A DNA stretch of 64,000 bases from Tyto alba (GCF_018691265.1 NW_024881329.1:868001-932000), one strand, 5' to 3'. Shown: positions 43,461-58,194, counted from the stretch's first letter. Numbers and translations are program-made. Notes: generated by a model not told the origin, from the letters alone.

Positions 43461-46159
43461 GTGACATCCCATCTGGGGTCTTCAAGTGAAACAAAAAGCT
43501 CCCAGTAGAGGTTTTGGTTGGGAAAGCCACTGGTCTCCTGCTGGGTCTTTGTGTCGGGCTATCAGAGCTGGCAGCTCCCCCCAGCCCAGCTTCCCTGGGC
43601 AGAGACGGCAGGGAACGTCAAGCAGGAAAGCCTGGAGTGCCACAAGAGGTGCCCTGTTCTCCAATTATCCCAATGAAATCACAGCTGGGTCACAGGCACC
43701 AGCGGCCTGCAGAGAGGCACATGCTCCGATGCACAGACGAGCAACGGGAGATGCAGGTGGGGCTGGGAGCAGAGGGGCAGGCTGAGCACCGCTGCTGTGT
43801 TCCCCGCTCAAAGTCTGGCTACAGGAAAGGAGGAAGCCACTGGTATAAGGTGGCCTTGTACATCACCTAAGAAAAGGGCCGGTCCCAACCTGAGTACCAC
43901 TGCTGCATATTGGGCCAAAAAAACATACCTCCTAGTCAAGAAAGACATCCCCCCTATGAGATTTCCGTTCTTCTCTCCTTCCTCATCCTTCCCTGTTCCT
44001 CCCAAACAACCGCTGACGGAAAAATTAGGAAGCTGGTTTCAGGAAATGCATCCAAGCCGTTTTCACTGAGAAGAATTTGCAATGGAAATAGGTCTGGCTG
44101 TTCAGTTTCCTGCTTGCTTTAAATCCTAACACATACATATTTGTAAAGCAAATAAAGGGATAAAGAAGCAGGGTATTTGCAGCTGGGAAGTTTCAAGAAC
44201 CATTTGGACAATGTTTTTAGTTTTTAAAATGTTTTCTTTTAACTTTTAATGGATAAGAGACTTTTTAAAAGGCAAGGTTTTGAAGCAAAATAATATTACA
44301 AGAGTACTAGTGAGCTCCAGGAATGAAATGGTGCGTGCAGCACATATATCACACTACAGCTCCTGCAGCAGAAAGGTCCAGACAGTGAGCACTGAGATCG
44401 CGTGGAAAGAGGTGGAAGCTGTTGGCCAGAAGCAGAAAAGCAAACGAATGAGCATCTGGGGACAGCAGGAGGTCCCCCTGCTCCTGCCCGTGTGGCACTC
44501 ACCCTCTAAATGGCTAACCAGCCCTGCAGGAAGATAGGGTCCTCTCGTCTGGGGATGGCTCAAGTCCCCCTAGAAGGAGAAGAAACACAGAAGAGGAGTG
44601 AGATGGATCCCTCTCTGCAGGAACAGCCAGCTCCAGCTGGGTTGGATTCAGAGGCATATCTTGGGGTACCCTTTTGTTAGTATCCAACGTGGCTCACCCA
44701 GCTTCCCTGAACAGCACCTAGGATCTTGTATGGAACAGGAAAAGCAGAGTCAACCCCCCATCCACCCTCTCTCACAGGCCACTAATCATATCTTCTAAAG
44801 TTTTTTCTTTTCCAGGAAAAGGAGATACAGCGTCTTTTTTCCCCTCTCATTTTTCAAGACAGAGGGTAGAGCAGCACAGGTGCAATAGGATCATCTCCAC
44901 AGGCTAGTTGTAGGTGAGGGATGGTCCATCTTGGGATGAGAGAGTAAGACTGGGTTTCCTTCTTGCCTTTTCATTCCCAATAGAACACCAATGAAAAGCT
45001 CTTCATACAGTTCATTCAAAGACAGAGCTCAAAGGAACAGCTTGAGTGACCCCAAACAGCCAAAATCAGATACGTCCCGAGTGTCTCCTTTCTTAGTAAG
45101 TAATTTAGGTGATCAAATACAAATGAATCATCCTTCTGCAACCCTTTAGCCCTTGCAGCACCTTTGCAGGCACACACCCTTATTAGCAGAGCAGGGACAA
45201 AGAGGAAGGCACCACAGCAAAAAGCAAACCTGCAGGGATCACAAAACAATGATAGGGTATTTTAGGGAGCCAACAAGAAGGGGGCAGCAGGAAGAGGAGA
45301 TAAAAGGAAGTGTGCAGGCACCTGATGCTGGGACCCCATCCCTGCTCTCCTTCCCACCGGGACGTGTTATTAGCAGGGTGACACAATGCTGTTGCAAGCA
45401 TGAATATGCATCAGTCATTATGCCACAGATATTCAGGGGCACACCGCTGATTTACAGACCCGGCAGCTGCAGCACCAGCCAGCTGCAACCTAGAGGGACG
45501 GGGACACTGAGCACGGCTGGCAGAGAGGTCTGGAGAAGACCTCCAAGCCCAGCCCTTCAACAGCCAAAGCAAACGAATTCGTCACAACCAGGTCTGAAGC
45601 CAGGCGGAGCCAACCAATGCACTGCGTGTGCAATACTGAGCAACCATCACACAACACTGACAGAAACGGAGAGGCCCAAGGGTTAAGGCGCGAGATTTAA
45701 GTTTGGATCAGCAGTCTTTGAAGTCTGGGTCCTGGATTACCCAAACCTCACGTTGCTGCTCATGGTAAATCTCAGCCACGATAGACTTATTAACATGATG
45801 CTCATGCTTCTCTCTGCAGCAGCCTGGATTTTCAAAAAATCCAAGCAATGTTGCTGTGAGTGGGTTATTTAAATGCATCACTGTCACAGCACAGACCTGC
45901 TGTAGATAAGACTGAAGATGTACAGATTACAGCTCTCCATACTGCAAAGGGAGGAATCTTCCTCTTTTGGCTCTGGAGTGACAAAGGGACACTGCACAGG
46001 GACTCATCCTGCCCGTCTTGCAAGTGCCACAGTGTGGACACAGAAGACATGCTCCTTCAACTCCAAGTAGCCTCCATGCAGGTTCATATATCCTGCCCCA
46101 TGGAAACACATGGTGTAGCAGATCGAGGAAACAGTACCTCCACCCTGCAAGGAGGAGCT

Positions 46160-46262
46160 CACAGCAATTAAGTGACTTGCTGATGGTCACACGGGGAACT
46201 TACGGTAAAGCTGGGGACTTCTGCTCCCCCGTGCTCAAGCTTCTGCCACAAGACTGTGCTTC
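46160..46262 (-). mobile_element. MIR-like SINE remnant
   Basis: The order gcaattaagtgacttgc, tgatggtcacacgggg and aaagctggggacttctg, ending near gactgtgctt, follows antisense MIR (taagtgacttgcccaaggtcacac..gagctgggattcgaaccc..gtgct). Confidence 0.65.
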
Positions 46263-47451
46263 TCATCAGTGGCTACAGTTGATTATGCAGGGGACAGGAG
46301 CACAACGCCCACTCCATCACCTCGGTCACAGGCTCCAGCACCTGCTGGCAGACCTGCACAATCAGCAGAAGCAGGGGGGGGTGTTTCCTTCCAGAGCTTC
46401 CTTGGGAGCCCACGGCAATGACAACATGCAGGATTTGGGTGGGCTCGCAGCCAGCATCCACAGGCACACTAGGGCTGAAAAGAAACCACAGAAAAGCAAG
46501 GCACCAAACCTGCGTGAGACGTGGCTCCACCTCAACACTGAAGCCTGACAGGCAGATTAACAGAAAAGCAAAGCCTCTGAGAGCAGCAGAGCGGTTGAGG
46601 TCCCTCTGGTAACGCCTAAAGGTCATCTCGAAATCCTTCAGCTGATCCCCAGTCCCTCAGGATGTCCCTGGTAGAGGGAACGGGTAGGTCCAGATCTGGC
46701 CTTGGCACTGCACTTGACATGGCCATCAAGCTCCAGAGACCCTGCCCTACCTCTGACTCAACTGAGGTGTTCCTCTACACAGATCAACAACTGATGGAGA
46801 AAAGCACAACACAGGGCTCTCACCCTCAGTCTGACCAGCGTGACAGCACCAGCAAGTGCTCCCTCCAGTCACATTAACCAGATTTGCTCGTTTGAGAAAG
46901 GCGCAGAGAGGAAGCATGCCATGCCCTGAGCTTCAGGGATGACAACTCACTGTGGAAGAGGCAGTGTTCACGAAGTGAATTGACAAAAAGATGCAAGGGA
47001 GCTTGGACACAAGCTTCCAACTGCAAACAGAAAGAAAAAACCTTCAACTCTTTAGAGGGAGAATGTCGTTAGGAGAAGTCGTCCAGAGAGCAGCTCCTGC
47101 CCACAGCTGGTACCACCCTGGCAGGTCCCTGGTGACCAGACACAGCAAGTGCTTACAACACCCACAGAGAGGATTTCACCCCCTTCTTCAGCGCCTGGTC
47201 TCTCCTGATAGTACACGAAAAAAGAGAACATGCAAAGTACAGACCAAAACGTCTGTGGCACGAGCTGGAAGAGTCACAGCTTGGGGACAGTAACACAGGG
47301 CAACGTGAGCCCACAGGTGCCTTTCTAGATGAAGCATCCTTTTGCCAGGCACAGGAATGCACCTCCATCACAGATCAATCTCTGCACAGCCAACTCCCCA
47401 GGCAAACCCCATGCAGCAGCAAGAAAAGGTCATGCACATTGAAAAACAACA

Positions 47452-47552
47452 ACAACAAAAAAAAAAAGGCAAAAAAAAAGGCAAAAAAAAAAAAAGGCAA
47501 AAAAAAAAAAAAAGGCAAAAAAAAAAAAAAGGAAAAAAAAAAAAAAAAAAAA
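47452..47552. repeat. A-rich tandem repeat, (GGCA8-14)n
   Basis: Poly-A blocks of 8 to about 19 bases are separated by ggc or gg at near-regular spacing. The A-blocks lengthen along the array. It resembles a decayed and expanded poly-A tail. Confidence 0.9.
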
Positions 47553-50500
47553 GGGACTTCTGAACTTTGAACTGCAATGCACCGCAATTACTGTAATGTA
47601 ACTTCATTAGCACAGTGTAAGAGGCAGCCGGGCATGAAAGATGTTGTAGGGGTTTTTCATGTAGCCCAAAACCTTTTTTTACTCCTACCAGTGGAAACTA
47701 TCTTTGTCCCAGAGCAGGATCTCATCCTGCTAGATGATCTGCAAAGAAAGAAGGCAGCTCCTACATCGAAGTTTCCACTTTGGAGAATTTCTTTCTCTTT
47801 AACTCTGGTTGTCCCTGTTGTCCATACAACACTTAAATCTTTATCTTCTGAAGCCACTGTCTTCCCTAACACCTTGCAGCAGTGAGGTTCCCGAGCTATA
47901 AACATCACTTCTTTTTACTAGGCTTGTATACAGAGCTTCCCATTTTCTTTCCCAGTGCCCAGCCATTTCCCACTAGCCTCTCAGACTTTCTGATCCTGCT
48001 GCCCAAGCACAACTCTGCAATGCAGGGAAGGGAAGCACATACTGAAGACATGTTTAAGAAAGAAACACAGCAGTGTTTATTGGATTTATTCCTGGACTTT
48101 ATAAGGCTCATGCAAACAGTTCTGTATTTGGCCTGAAAAAAACACAACCACAAGAGGAAAAATTAGAATTTCAAAGCTGGCTTGACAGCCCTAAGCCACT
48201 GTGCATGTGTAGTATGGACAAGGTATAAGATTTTTTTAGATTCCCAAAGGAAGGGAGAAGACAGCCCAAGCTGAGGAGTCAGAACCAAATGTTTGTGTCC
48301 CAAAACTGAGATCTGACCTTAAAAGATCACCTTAAAGGGTAAAAAGCAGCATCACTGCAATGAAGCCACTAAAGCCAAGACAGTCGACGCTGGTTGAGGA
48401 CCTCACTTGGTCTATTTTAATTTTCAACCTTCGTGCACTGGGAGCACTTATCCCTCTCAGCACCTTGAGACAGTAGCAAATTTGACTGATGTTTCCTGGG
48501 AAAGGAAGGGTTAGAAATACACCTTCCTTCAGCCAGGGAGGTACAGCGAGCATCCACAGAGCAGCTGTAAGTCAGCAATCATAAATCAGAAGAAGGAAGG
48601 AGGTGACCGAGTTGCTTCCTCGTCCCCGGAGATCCGGCTGCCATCAGGAATTGCACAAGGTGCTGGTGGGCACTGGCACAGAGAACCTGCTCCTGGGAGC
48701 TGCAGCAGAATGTCTTCCCAGGACCCTCCTCTAAGAGGCACAGAGCATGCCCTCCTGGCTCCTAAGGACATGCAGAGCCTCCCTAAGGAGTTTCTGCAAG
48801 GGGGGTGACAAAAATAAGCCTGCCCATGTTCTGTAGCACTCTGAGTTCATCCTTGCCAGTGGAGGTGCAGGCGTCGGTTAGACAGTGCCTGCGGACCACA
48901 GCAGACGAAATGCTGCTGTAAAGATCAAGCTGACTCACGGTTCTTTGGCTTTGGTTTAAAATATAATAAATAAATAAAACAAAACCTGAGCCTCACTTCA
49001 GCCCACTGGGCTCACTTCAGCTGGGAAAAATCCAAGCATCTGCTTTCAATCCCCCAGCGTATAATAATACTACTTTATTCTTACAAGTAGAATTTATTAT
49101 ATTTTCTATATGCTATTTGACTAGGGGGTTGGGAAGATCTGTTATATGACCTACATCACTCTGCAAATCACAGATTCCTGGGAGCAATTCATGCTGTCAC
49201 CCTTTGCCATCAGCCCCTAGCCCCCAACAAACCAGCCCTGACCTTTTATTCTGTTCATTACCACTGTGTTCAGCATCCACCCTCACAAACACCAACAAAG
49301 ACACAAGAACTAAAGCTACTTAAGCCGTGCTTTCTGGAAAGGAGATTGAAACTGGTCCTCAGGGCATCAAAAACCTCATACGACTATCTCTTGGGCTACA
49401 GCAAATACCACTGAAGGCACTCAAGGCAGGGCTGGTGGCACAGAGAGATGGGACGTGCACCAAAAGGCCGCAGTCTGCATGCTTGCTCAGGCTAGTGGCT
49501 GCTTCCCTTTTCACACCTTCAGGTTTTTGGTCTGCTACTGTAAATATAAATTATAACAGCTATGAAGTCAGTGTTTAAGTAGTAGGAGCCTGGTCCTATG
49601 TGTGGTCTGGGGTTCCTCTCCAATTCTGCTCACCCACAAAATTTGTCCATGGTGCCTTCGCTGACCGTTCAAGACTGCAAGTTTTTTGGGTTTTTTTTGT
49701 TGGGTTTTTTTTTTTGTTTGTTTGTTTAGCATTTGAGCAATGCTAAATGTCACAAGTCTGTTTGGGGTTTTCTTCTTCCCCTCAGTGGTTAGGAAAAAGC
49801 AAGCAATAAAATGGACAGGTGACATGAACTGGCACTGCTAAAGATGATCCAGCCTAGTCAGATGATACAAACCTCCTAGCTCTTGTAATGACATGATCTC
49901 TCTTGTGAGCTTTGAGTTGGACTCAGAAATTACTCATAAGATATGGAAATGATCCCCCCTGAGGAAACAGTCACTAGGAACAACTACAGCAAGTCTTCAC
50001 TTCTGAACAAACAACTCTTTCAGAGATTTGGTGGCTGTTTTTATTTTCCTTAAAGGGAGGAGAGAACCACCAAAGTATCTGCAGTCAGGGGAGCTCAACT
50101 TTCTGGGTCCGTTTCTCCTCAAATCCTTGGTAGGACAAAATTCACCTTCCTTGGAAGAATAAATTTAGAGATTAAGCTTGACGTCTGAATTTTTACAGTC
50201 TTGCCAGTATTGGGAGATCTCAAACGTGATCATGTGCTTTCAGAGGAGCCTGGCAGAGAGGCAAGTCACCGGTGAGATTTCAGAAAGGGGTGATGTGCTG
50301 ATAAAGCCTCACTGCTTCATCTGACAGTGGCGGAGCTCACCAGTGCTGTTTCTCAAGGCTCCTAACGCACACTCAGCAGTTTCTCACTCTTGGACATCAT
50401 TCACACCGAACTGGATTTAAACTGCTGCTTGATTTCCCCATTAAAATCCTCTTATTTTCAGAAAGCAACTCCCTGAGGACCATGTGTGTCCCTACAATGA

Positions 50501-53500
50501 ACCTTCCAAGGCCACGGCGTGGTATAGTGGGTATGGTTCCTACACTCGTCTCATTGTTCCCACACAGGAACTGCAACTAAAACAATAAAATTAAATTAAA
50601 AAAAAAATAATCCGATGCTTGCAAAAAGCTTTTTAAAAACAGAAAAAGCCATGGAAAACCACCAGCTTGAATGTCAAACCATCCAACTTTAACCTGAAAC
50701 ACTACTTAAGCAAAAAGAGACGCTGCTGTGTTTGTAGAAAGCAAGCATATCAACACAAGAGGAAAATTCATACTCCAACAGCAAAGCAAGCATTGAGCTC
50801 TAAAAGCTGGAGTTTGTCAACTTACCCACACATCCATCCTTAAAAACTTGGGGTAAAGGTTGTCTCATTCTAAATTAATTCCCTCCATCAGAGGTTGTTA
50901 GGGTCTAGGACTCAAACTCCTACAAATCACAAATATTTTATCACCTCATATAACAATTCTTGCCTTTCACCTGCACACCTGAGATAGGGTGTAACACCCG
51001 CATTGAAGAAAAGTATATTTGAAGTTAGTATTTCTTACCCAAATGGAGATCTACCATAAAGAAGCTGTTCCAAGTGGTGGCTGCCATTCCACAGGCTTCA
51101 TTTGCCCTTCCACATATTTTTGATCAAACTCGGGATATATTATGTCAACTCAAACAGGAAATCTGACCTAGCTAACAGTCAAAACTCTCATCAGATACAA
51201 AAATATATGTAGTCAGCCTTCCCCCCCCGCCCCCCAAAAAAAAAGAATTCCACATGGCTGCAAGGTCTGAAGACGACATTTAATAACTGGCCAAGATCAC
51301 TGTGACACACACAGCCAATGGCCCGGGTTGAGTCACCCTATAAGGGTGACAACTCCTCCACGCTACATTCTACACCACCAAAGGAATCACTGCTCTTTAA
51401 GAGCAACAAAAAAAAAAAGCTAGTTCCGAGAGTACTCTGGAAAACACAGACTTCGCAAAGTTTACTCAAAGTTTTGCTGCTGTACCTAAAGATGAAGTGT
51501 GCTCTCCAGGTCTAAACTAGATACCTTTTTTTGAACCTGTATTAAAATGGCAGGAATTTACCCACTAAAGGAGCCAATTTTCATCCAGTAGCTCAGGAGA
51601 GAATGGGCATGAATATCTCCACAAGCTGTGTTGGTGCCTGGCACAGCTGTGACAAGCACAGTTCATCCAGCCCTCTTGAGATAACGCTGCCTTAGCCGAA
51701 CAGGCAGAGAAAAGATAATTTATTTGCAACACACCAGGTTCAGGCTCCTTTGACAATATCCTGTCATATGAACTTTGCTGCTCTTGCACGATCTGGGCGA
51801 TGATAGGAAGGGGTGAGGCACGTCTAGCACCTCCCAGCCGCTGCCAGGCGGGTGTGGGAATGCACTGGGGAAGGGAGACCGTGCCGCTCAGCTGGGCTGG
51901 CATCCACTTCGACCAGACCCAGCTCGCCGGCTTGGTACCCGCAGCGTTACGTCTTGTCTGTGCCTTTGCCCGCAGCAGCCGCCACGCCAGCGGACAAAAG
52001 CTCCCACAGCCTCTCCGAAGCTGAATTTGCAGCAACACGTTGCTTCTTAAGGAAGAAAACCACAACGGGCTCATTTGAAAGTGGCCAGCTGGTGAGGAAC
52101 AACAACAGTGAGAGGGGAAAAAAAAAAAAAGAAAAAACAAACAAAAAAACCCCAAACCTAACACCACTTCCCCTTCTTTCTCTCACACGGAATTGAGAAG
52201 CTTATATTAATTGCAAAGCATGAGAATCTGAACAAACACCCTCCTTGGGCAACCAGGGCCAACCCCAGGAAAATATTTGCATCTATGGGATGTGCAAGTT
52301 GTGCAACCAGCAAAATTTCAAGTCAGATAAGGCAGGGACCTTTCACTAGGCTCTACAGAGGCATGCTCACAACTCCGTGATGCTGACTCAGGCTAAGACA
52401 AGTTGCTTTAATTTTCTTTCCCTCACTCTAGCCTTCACAGGGGAAATAACAGCAACCGGCTTGACGTCCAGGTTGAAGCCGCTAGATGGTATTTGCAGAG
52501 CTGAATCACAAACCAAAGCAGCTTCTGGTGGAACACAGGAGGGAACTGGGGTTCACTGCAATGAGAGTCATCTTCCCACCCTAAAGATAACATCTTCAGG
52601 AAGCATGGTTAGCTCTGCCCTGGACATGATATGCAACTTTATCGTATTACATGATTTCCCATGCCTAGGGCTTGACAGAGCCTTGTCTGCCTAGAATTAG
52701 TTACACAAATACGTTATTAGGGAATTAGGGAAATCAGTTAGGAAGGTCATATTGTTACAAAGCCTTTGTGAAAGAGTCTGATGGATCCTGGTTTCTCCCA
52801 CCAGCTTTCAAAGACCTGTACGCGTGTCTGTTCAACCAGGAGAGCAAACAGCCAAGCGATGGCACTGCACATCTCCCAGAGACCTATGAACCACCTCCTG
52901 TTGACAAGGCAGCAAGTGCACTGTCAGTGGCAAAAATTAACAAGTAAAAGCACTGTTTTGCCAGAGCGCATCCAACCAGCAGCAGGCCGATCGCAGCAGA
53001 AAGCCAGTACTAGCACGACACTGCTCCTGCAGATGGGGCTCCGGGTTTTGCACATGACTAAGGGAGCACAGCACGGCACGGCGGGTATCATTCTGCAAAG
53101 CAAAGCCCTGCCATAACAGCTTTCCCCTTCTGACTCGGTTTTTGCCACGTGGAAGGAATAATAGCAGGAATGACCCTGGGTGAGCAGGCAATCGGGGCAG
53201 GCACACGCTTGCTGTTCGGTGCCACTGTTGACGCACTCGGTTACCAGGCAAGAGGCTACGTGCAGCAGAAACGCCGAGAAGCTGCAAGGACCCAGTGCCG
53301 CGCCAGAGGCCTCTCTGCTGGGACACTCTTCAAACACGGCCACTGTCGTGCCAAAGTCCAGAGGGGAAGGACAACAAGGAAAGTATCAGAGCAAAATGTA
53401 TGCTGTGGGTCTTAACTACACGGCACCGATAGACCTTCCTTCCTGAATTAAAAGCCTCCTGAAGGTTTTCATATGCTCTCCCTTGCCCTCTCTGTCCCCC

Positions 53501-55749
53501 AGGAGCTCAAGTTGGAAAGTAGAAAAGCTTATGATGGACACATGTAGCCAGGAGAGAGAACAGGGAGAGATCAGGTGTGTTGTGAAGTGAGGAAAATACA
53601 CTTATAATGGAATAAAAGGTATTTTTTTGGCCTTTTTCTGTAGCATGGTATGTGTGCTTCCCACCTAGGGTCAGCCAGAAATTCCTCCCTCCCCACTAAA
53701 TTCCCTGCTACTGAAAAGTTTGAAGCAACTGTAGTGCACACACTAAACTTCCAGAGACTCTCCAGAGCTAACCATCATTTTATGGGGCGATTTACTGATG
53801 GGAATTGCAGCATGAGTTTCAGTAACAAACAAAAAGTGGGGTACAAAACTGACTCTGGTTTTCTTTGGGGACCCGGGATTTAATGCTAACTACACAGGCG
53901 TGAGACAGAGGGTAAAGAGCCTGGCACTGCACCCTCCCCTGCCGAACGGGCTTGCAACCAGCTGCCAGCACAGGGACTCAAAGGCTGAGTTCAAGCTCTG
54001 CAGGGTCTTGCTGCGGACAGGTTTTTCACTCCTGAAACACCCGGTGCATCACATTTCTGCCACCGGGCTAATTCCTCCCCAGCAAAAGGCATGATGGAAC
54101 AAGTGCTCCCAATCAAAGGGGAAAGTCAGCCAGTCAAGCGAATCCTCCCCAGGCTACCAGGCTTTATTTCTTCCAGTCGGTTCAGCTTTGTTTTTCCAGT
54201 TCTTTCAAAAACAGCTCTGGGTTTCCTCCAATTTGCTCGTGAGGACCATGCCAGGGTCTTCAGAGCAACCATGAAGGTCAAATGGAATACAAAACTACAG
54301 AAACTGGCTCCATCACCCCCAAAGCCCCATTATGGCATTTAATAGCACTTCAGTGTTAGGAAAAAGCTCTTTTTCCCATAACAGAAAGGGAACAAGACTG
54401 GAACACCTGGATGTTTAGCCCTTGCAGAGGCACCGCAGGGCTCCTGCTGCTATCATCTGCTAATCCACAACCTGAAGTGCCCATGCCCTTGTCTCAGCTC
54501 CAAATTTAGAGGTCTTGTGCCTTTCTCCACTGCAATATAACAGGACTGGGTTTTGGACACATACACAAGGTCAGGAGCTCCTGAGAAGTACCCGAGTAAC
54601 CCCCTGACCTACGCTAGCAGATGCTTGGCCTCAGTAGGAAAGGATGAAACAGGGACAAAACTGCCCCATTCCTACCTGTGCTTTCTGCCTTCACTTGGTT
54701 AAAATGCCCCTTGGTCCACAGCTGGGTCAGGCTTGGAGCTCTGTCCTAGCACCTCTGCTGGGAGCACCTCTGAGAGGTGTTTAACTCTGTTTTCCAGTTG
54801 CTGTCTGGATGATGTCCCTCCAGCTCTCAGCCAGCAAGGAACCAAAACGATGGGTAGCTTCTTGAGCAAAGGAAGAGGCGTAGGTTTACCAAATGAGACA
54901 GCACGCAGCTGAGACAAGGACAAACTACGTTCAACACTGTCTTGCTCTCTTTTTGTGCTACCACAACCTGCTCAATGTAACTAGTCAAGGTGGGATTCGG
55001 CTCACCTACAACACAGATGTCTCCATGAGAACCCATCATCCATGGCCTCTTTATCATCAATGAGAACAGACAGGCACAATCTGACCTGTTTCAGACATCT
55101 ATCTGCATTAGGATGAGATGAAAAGGCTTGTTTCCTCCACTGTCTGTATAGCGGGGACTGAGGGTAAGTGGCTGGGATGTTAGATGGCAACATCTGGACA
55201 GGTGAATTGCACCCTGACGTTCCCCATCTTGCACTGTACTCCCAAGCTTTTCAGAGGGGGACTACGTCACACCTCACCGAACACGAAAACAGCCCCCAAG
55301 GCCTGAAGGTAACACTACACTTCAAGTGGTAGACGGGAGGCCCATGCCCTGGAGTATCTACCAAGAAAACTTCACAGTATTTTCCCTGTAACAATATGAC
55401 AAGTGGATCCAAGTAATTCTGGGGGCTGACTGAAGAGAAGGCAGAGCTGCAGGTCTCGACCTGCCTCTGTGTCAGCAGAAGAAAGGGAAAAGTCCCAGGC
55501 ACCAAACGCTTTGCTCTTGGAGAACAGCACTGCCAGGAGAGCCTGTACGGCTCACTTCAGCCCCTCGAGAGATGCACCAGGACAGGCGGGATGCACGCAT
55601 GCAGGAGGGCTGGGGCAAGGACACGGGAGAGGAAAGGACAGAGCACCCAGACTGCACATTTCTTCTAGCGGATAGGCTTGTGATTTACAGACCAACCTTG
55701 AGGATTCTTCTCTTTTTCATGACTTCTGATATCCGATCCTTTGGGGTAG

Positions 55750-55990
55750 GCAACGCTGGAGCTTGATGCAGACAAATGCAAAATAATGAGTCTAGGGGCA
55801 GGAAGCCAAAGCAGACAGCACACATTAAATGGAGCTGTTGTGCTGCTAGGCTGGCCAGGGGAGAGATTGAGGAGTTATTCTAAGATTTGTGAAGCCATCA
55901 GCCCTTGTGCTATAGAAAATAAGAAAATTAAGCTCAGACAGGGATTGCAGACAGAATAATTCCTCATTCATCCTGCTGTCAGGGAAATAA
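55750..55990 (+). mobile_element. CR1/L3-type LINE fragment (reverse-transcriptase C-terminal region)
   Basis: gagcttgatgcagacaaatg and the following aaaataatgagtctaggg translate to ELDADKCKIMSLG-like sequence, the conserved 'ADKCxxMxLG' block of CR1-clade LINE ORF2. The downstream sequence is compatible with the same region but heavily decayed. Confidence 0.6.
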
Positions 55991-56378
55991 GTTGTCACAA
56001 AGGGCCCTCAAATCAAATAGGGAAAAAAGAGAAAGCATGGAAGAGACTGCACAACATTTACCCACAGTGGGACTTGAACTGAAAGGTTCAGAAGAAAATA
56101 AGAAGTTCAAATTAGCTCCCTGAAAGGGTGGCTTACTGGTGGCAGAGCTTTTTCTTCCACACCAATGTACAACTGTCACCAAATTTGCAAGCTTCCTGCC
56201 TCAGATTTTAAGTTATCGCTTTGCATTCTAACCTAAACAGGTACTGGCTCCCAGAGCCCCCACAGAGTGAGGCACGCTCAGAAAGTGTGACTGGTAGCTG
56301 TCCACCTCCACACATTGGCTGCCAGTCACATCCCAGTTCCATAGCACAAGCTGTTTGATTATTCTGATCCATTTTTGG

Positions 56379-56402
56379 GGGGGGGGGGGGGGGGGGGGAG
56401 GA
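56379..56402. repeat. Long G homopolymer
   Basis: About 21 consecutive G on the plus strand, followed by aggagg. Similar G runs occur at 25691-25711 and near 24333-24350. Confidence 0.9.
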
Positions 56403-57188
56403 GGTGTGCATGTATGCGAGCAAGTATTTGTGTTGTTTTTTTTCCTTTTTTCTCCTTCCCTGGGGTTTATTCTGAAGCGGCTCTTAGCTGTGCATTAAAT
56501 AAACCCGATCTAGACACAGACTTTGAAATAAAGGAGTTGAAAACCTGAACTGATCTGAGAGATGACGTACCCCCGGCCAGCCCACGGTCACTTCAGTCAA
56601 CACAGTTCAACCAACTTCAGCAGAATTTGAACAAGACCTCATAGCCCTGTTGCAATGCAATTGCAGGGCTTGCCAAAAACCATGTACTTAGCAGCATCCT
56701 CTGAAAAAGCCCAGCCCTCTGCTAGGCACTCAGCTTCCCACCTCTTCACAAGCAGCACGCTTCAAACAATGCTCTTCTTGAGGACCCAAAGCAGGGCTAC
56801 AGAAGCAACTCCATACCTAAGCCTTTTCAAACTGTACATCTTCCTCTAAAACTTGGGCTCGCTTTCCTTTGCTTTCTCAAGAGCATCCTGCAATTGCATT
56901 GTTTTCTCTTTAAAATTGTAGAGATTGCAGGCCAGCTTTACACAGCTCAATTTGCACCTGCCTATTGGGGACTACAGTATCCAGCCAGCTGCCCTGGGCC
57001 CTTAGAAGTCTCCAACCAGGGACTAGAAGGTACAGGAACCTCTACCTTACGCGCTGTAATCCTCCATTTTTTCTTTTGTGTCTAAAGCTGGCTGGCATCA
57101 GAGGCTCTTCCCTACCACCTGCCTGGGAGAATCACCACCAAAACCTCCCTTGCTGCCACAGCAAGGACACATGCAAGGATTCAGCAAC

Positions 57189-57242
57189 AACTGCCCTGTT
57201 CAGAAGATGTGATCCAACTGCCCTGTTCAGAAGATGTGATCA
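57189..57242. repeat. 27-bp tandem duplication
   Basis: 57189-57215 and 57216-57242 are identical except for the last base (aactgccctgttcagaagat plus gtgatcc or gtgatca). The near identity indicates a recent event. Confidence 0.92.
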
Positions 57243-58194
57243 GGCTACAGCTCAATTAGAGTCAAAGGAAGAAGAAAATGAACCTGAATTCCAGGAATTA
57301 TAGTTCTGCATAGGCATCTTCCATCAGCAGTTTCATCTGAACAGCTTCCCTTTACTTGCCTCCCAACGTGAAGGGGTTTATCATCCACTCCACAGTTGCT
57401 CTGAATTATCCCAAAGGTGACCGTATTTCAGCAACAAATTAAACTGTCACAATACACTCCCTTTCTACGCTGTTTTTTTAAAATATGTGAGCCTTGGCTG
57501 CCAGAGAATTGTTTTGGAAAGATTAGATTAGGTCCTTTGGAAACTGCTTTGAGAAAAAGTAAAAAGTTCTCTTGCTTCTTGAAGAAATGTCCCTTTCCCC
57601 CCCTTCTCCCCATGAAGTTTTTTTATCCTCAAAGGCTTGGTCAGTTAACTGCATCTTGCTTTTCAGATCTTTCCACAAGAAGTGGTTCAGCACAGGTGAC
57701 CAAAAGGGACTTGTTCTGTAATCATCTACCACCAACACAAACCAAAATCCTAAAGTCCTCTGGTTTTTAAATCGATCCCCATCCAGGGGGCTACAACACC
57801 TCTTCAATTGCCCAAATTCTGTTACTGTTTTTCCAACCCACAACAAGCTAAGACACTCAGTTTTACCATAGGATATCTATCCATGTCTGCAGACACAAAC
57901 CCCACTTACAGCCTGGAAGACTTACATGGAAAAGACTGCTATTCCAGCCCTCTACTCACATCATTTTAAGACCCGATACCTACAATATTAAAACGACAAG
58001 AAAACCTTGCTTGAAATTATAAAAGGAAACAAAATCCCACCTTCTCAGGGCTCACTGTGGTAAGGAAGCATTTCACACTCATCAGAAAATCAGATTAGTA
58101 ACATGTCAACAGTTGGGAGCTGAATCTTTTGACACTCATCAGTTACCAAAGGAATGGGGAAGCTGATCGTGCAGTCAAAGCACTGAACTAAGAC

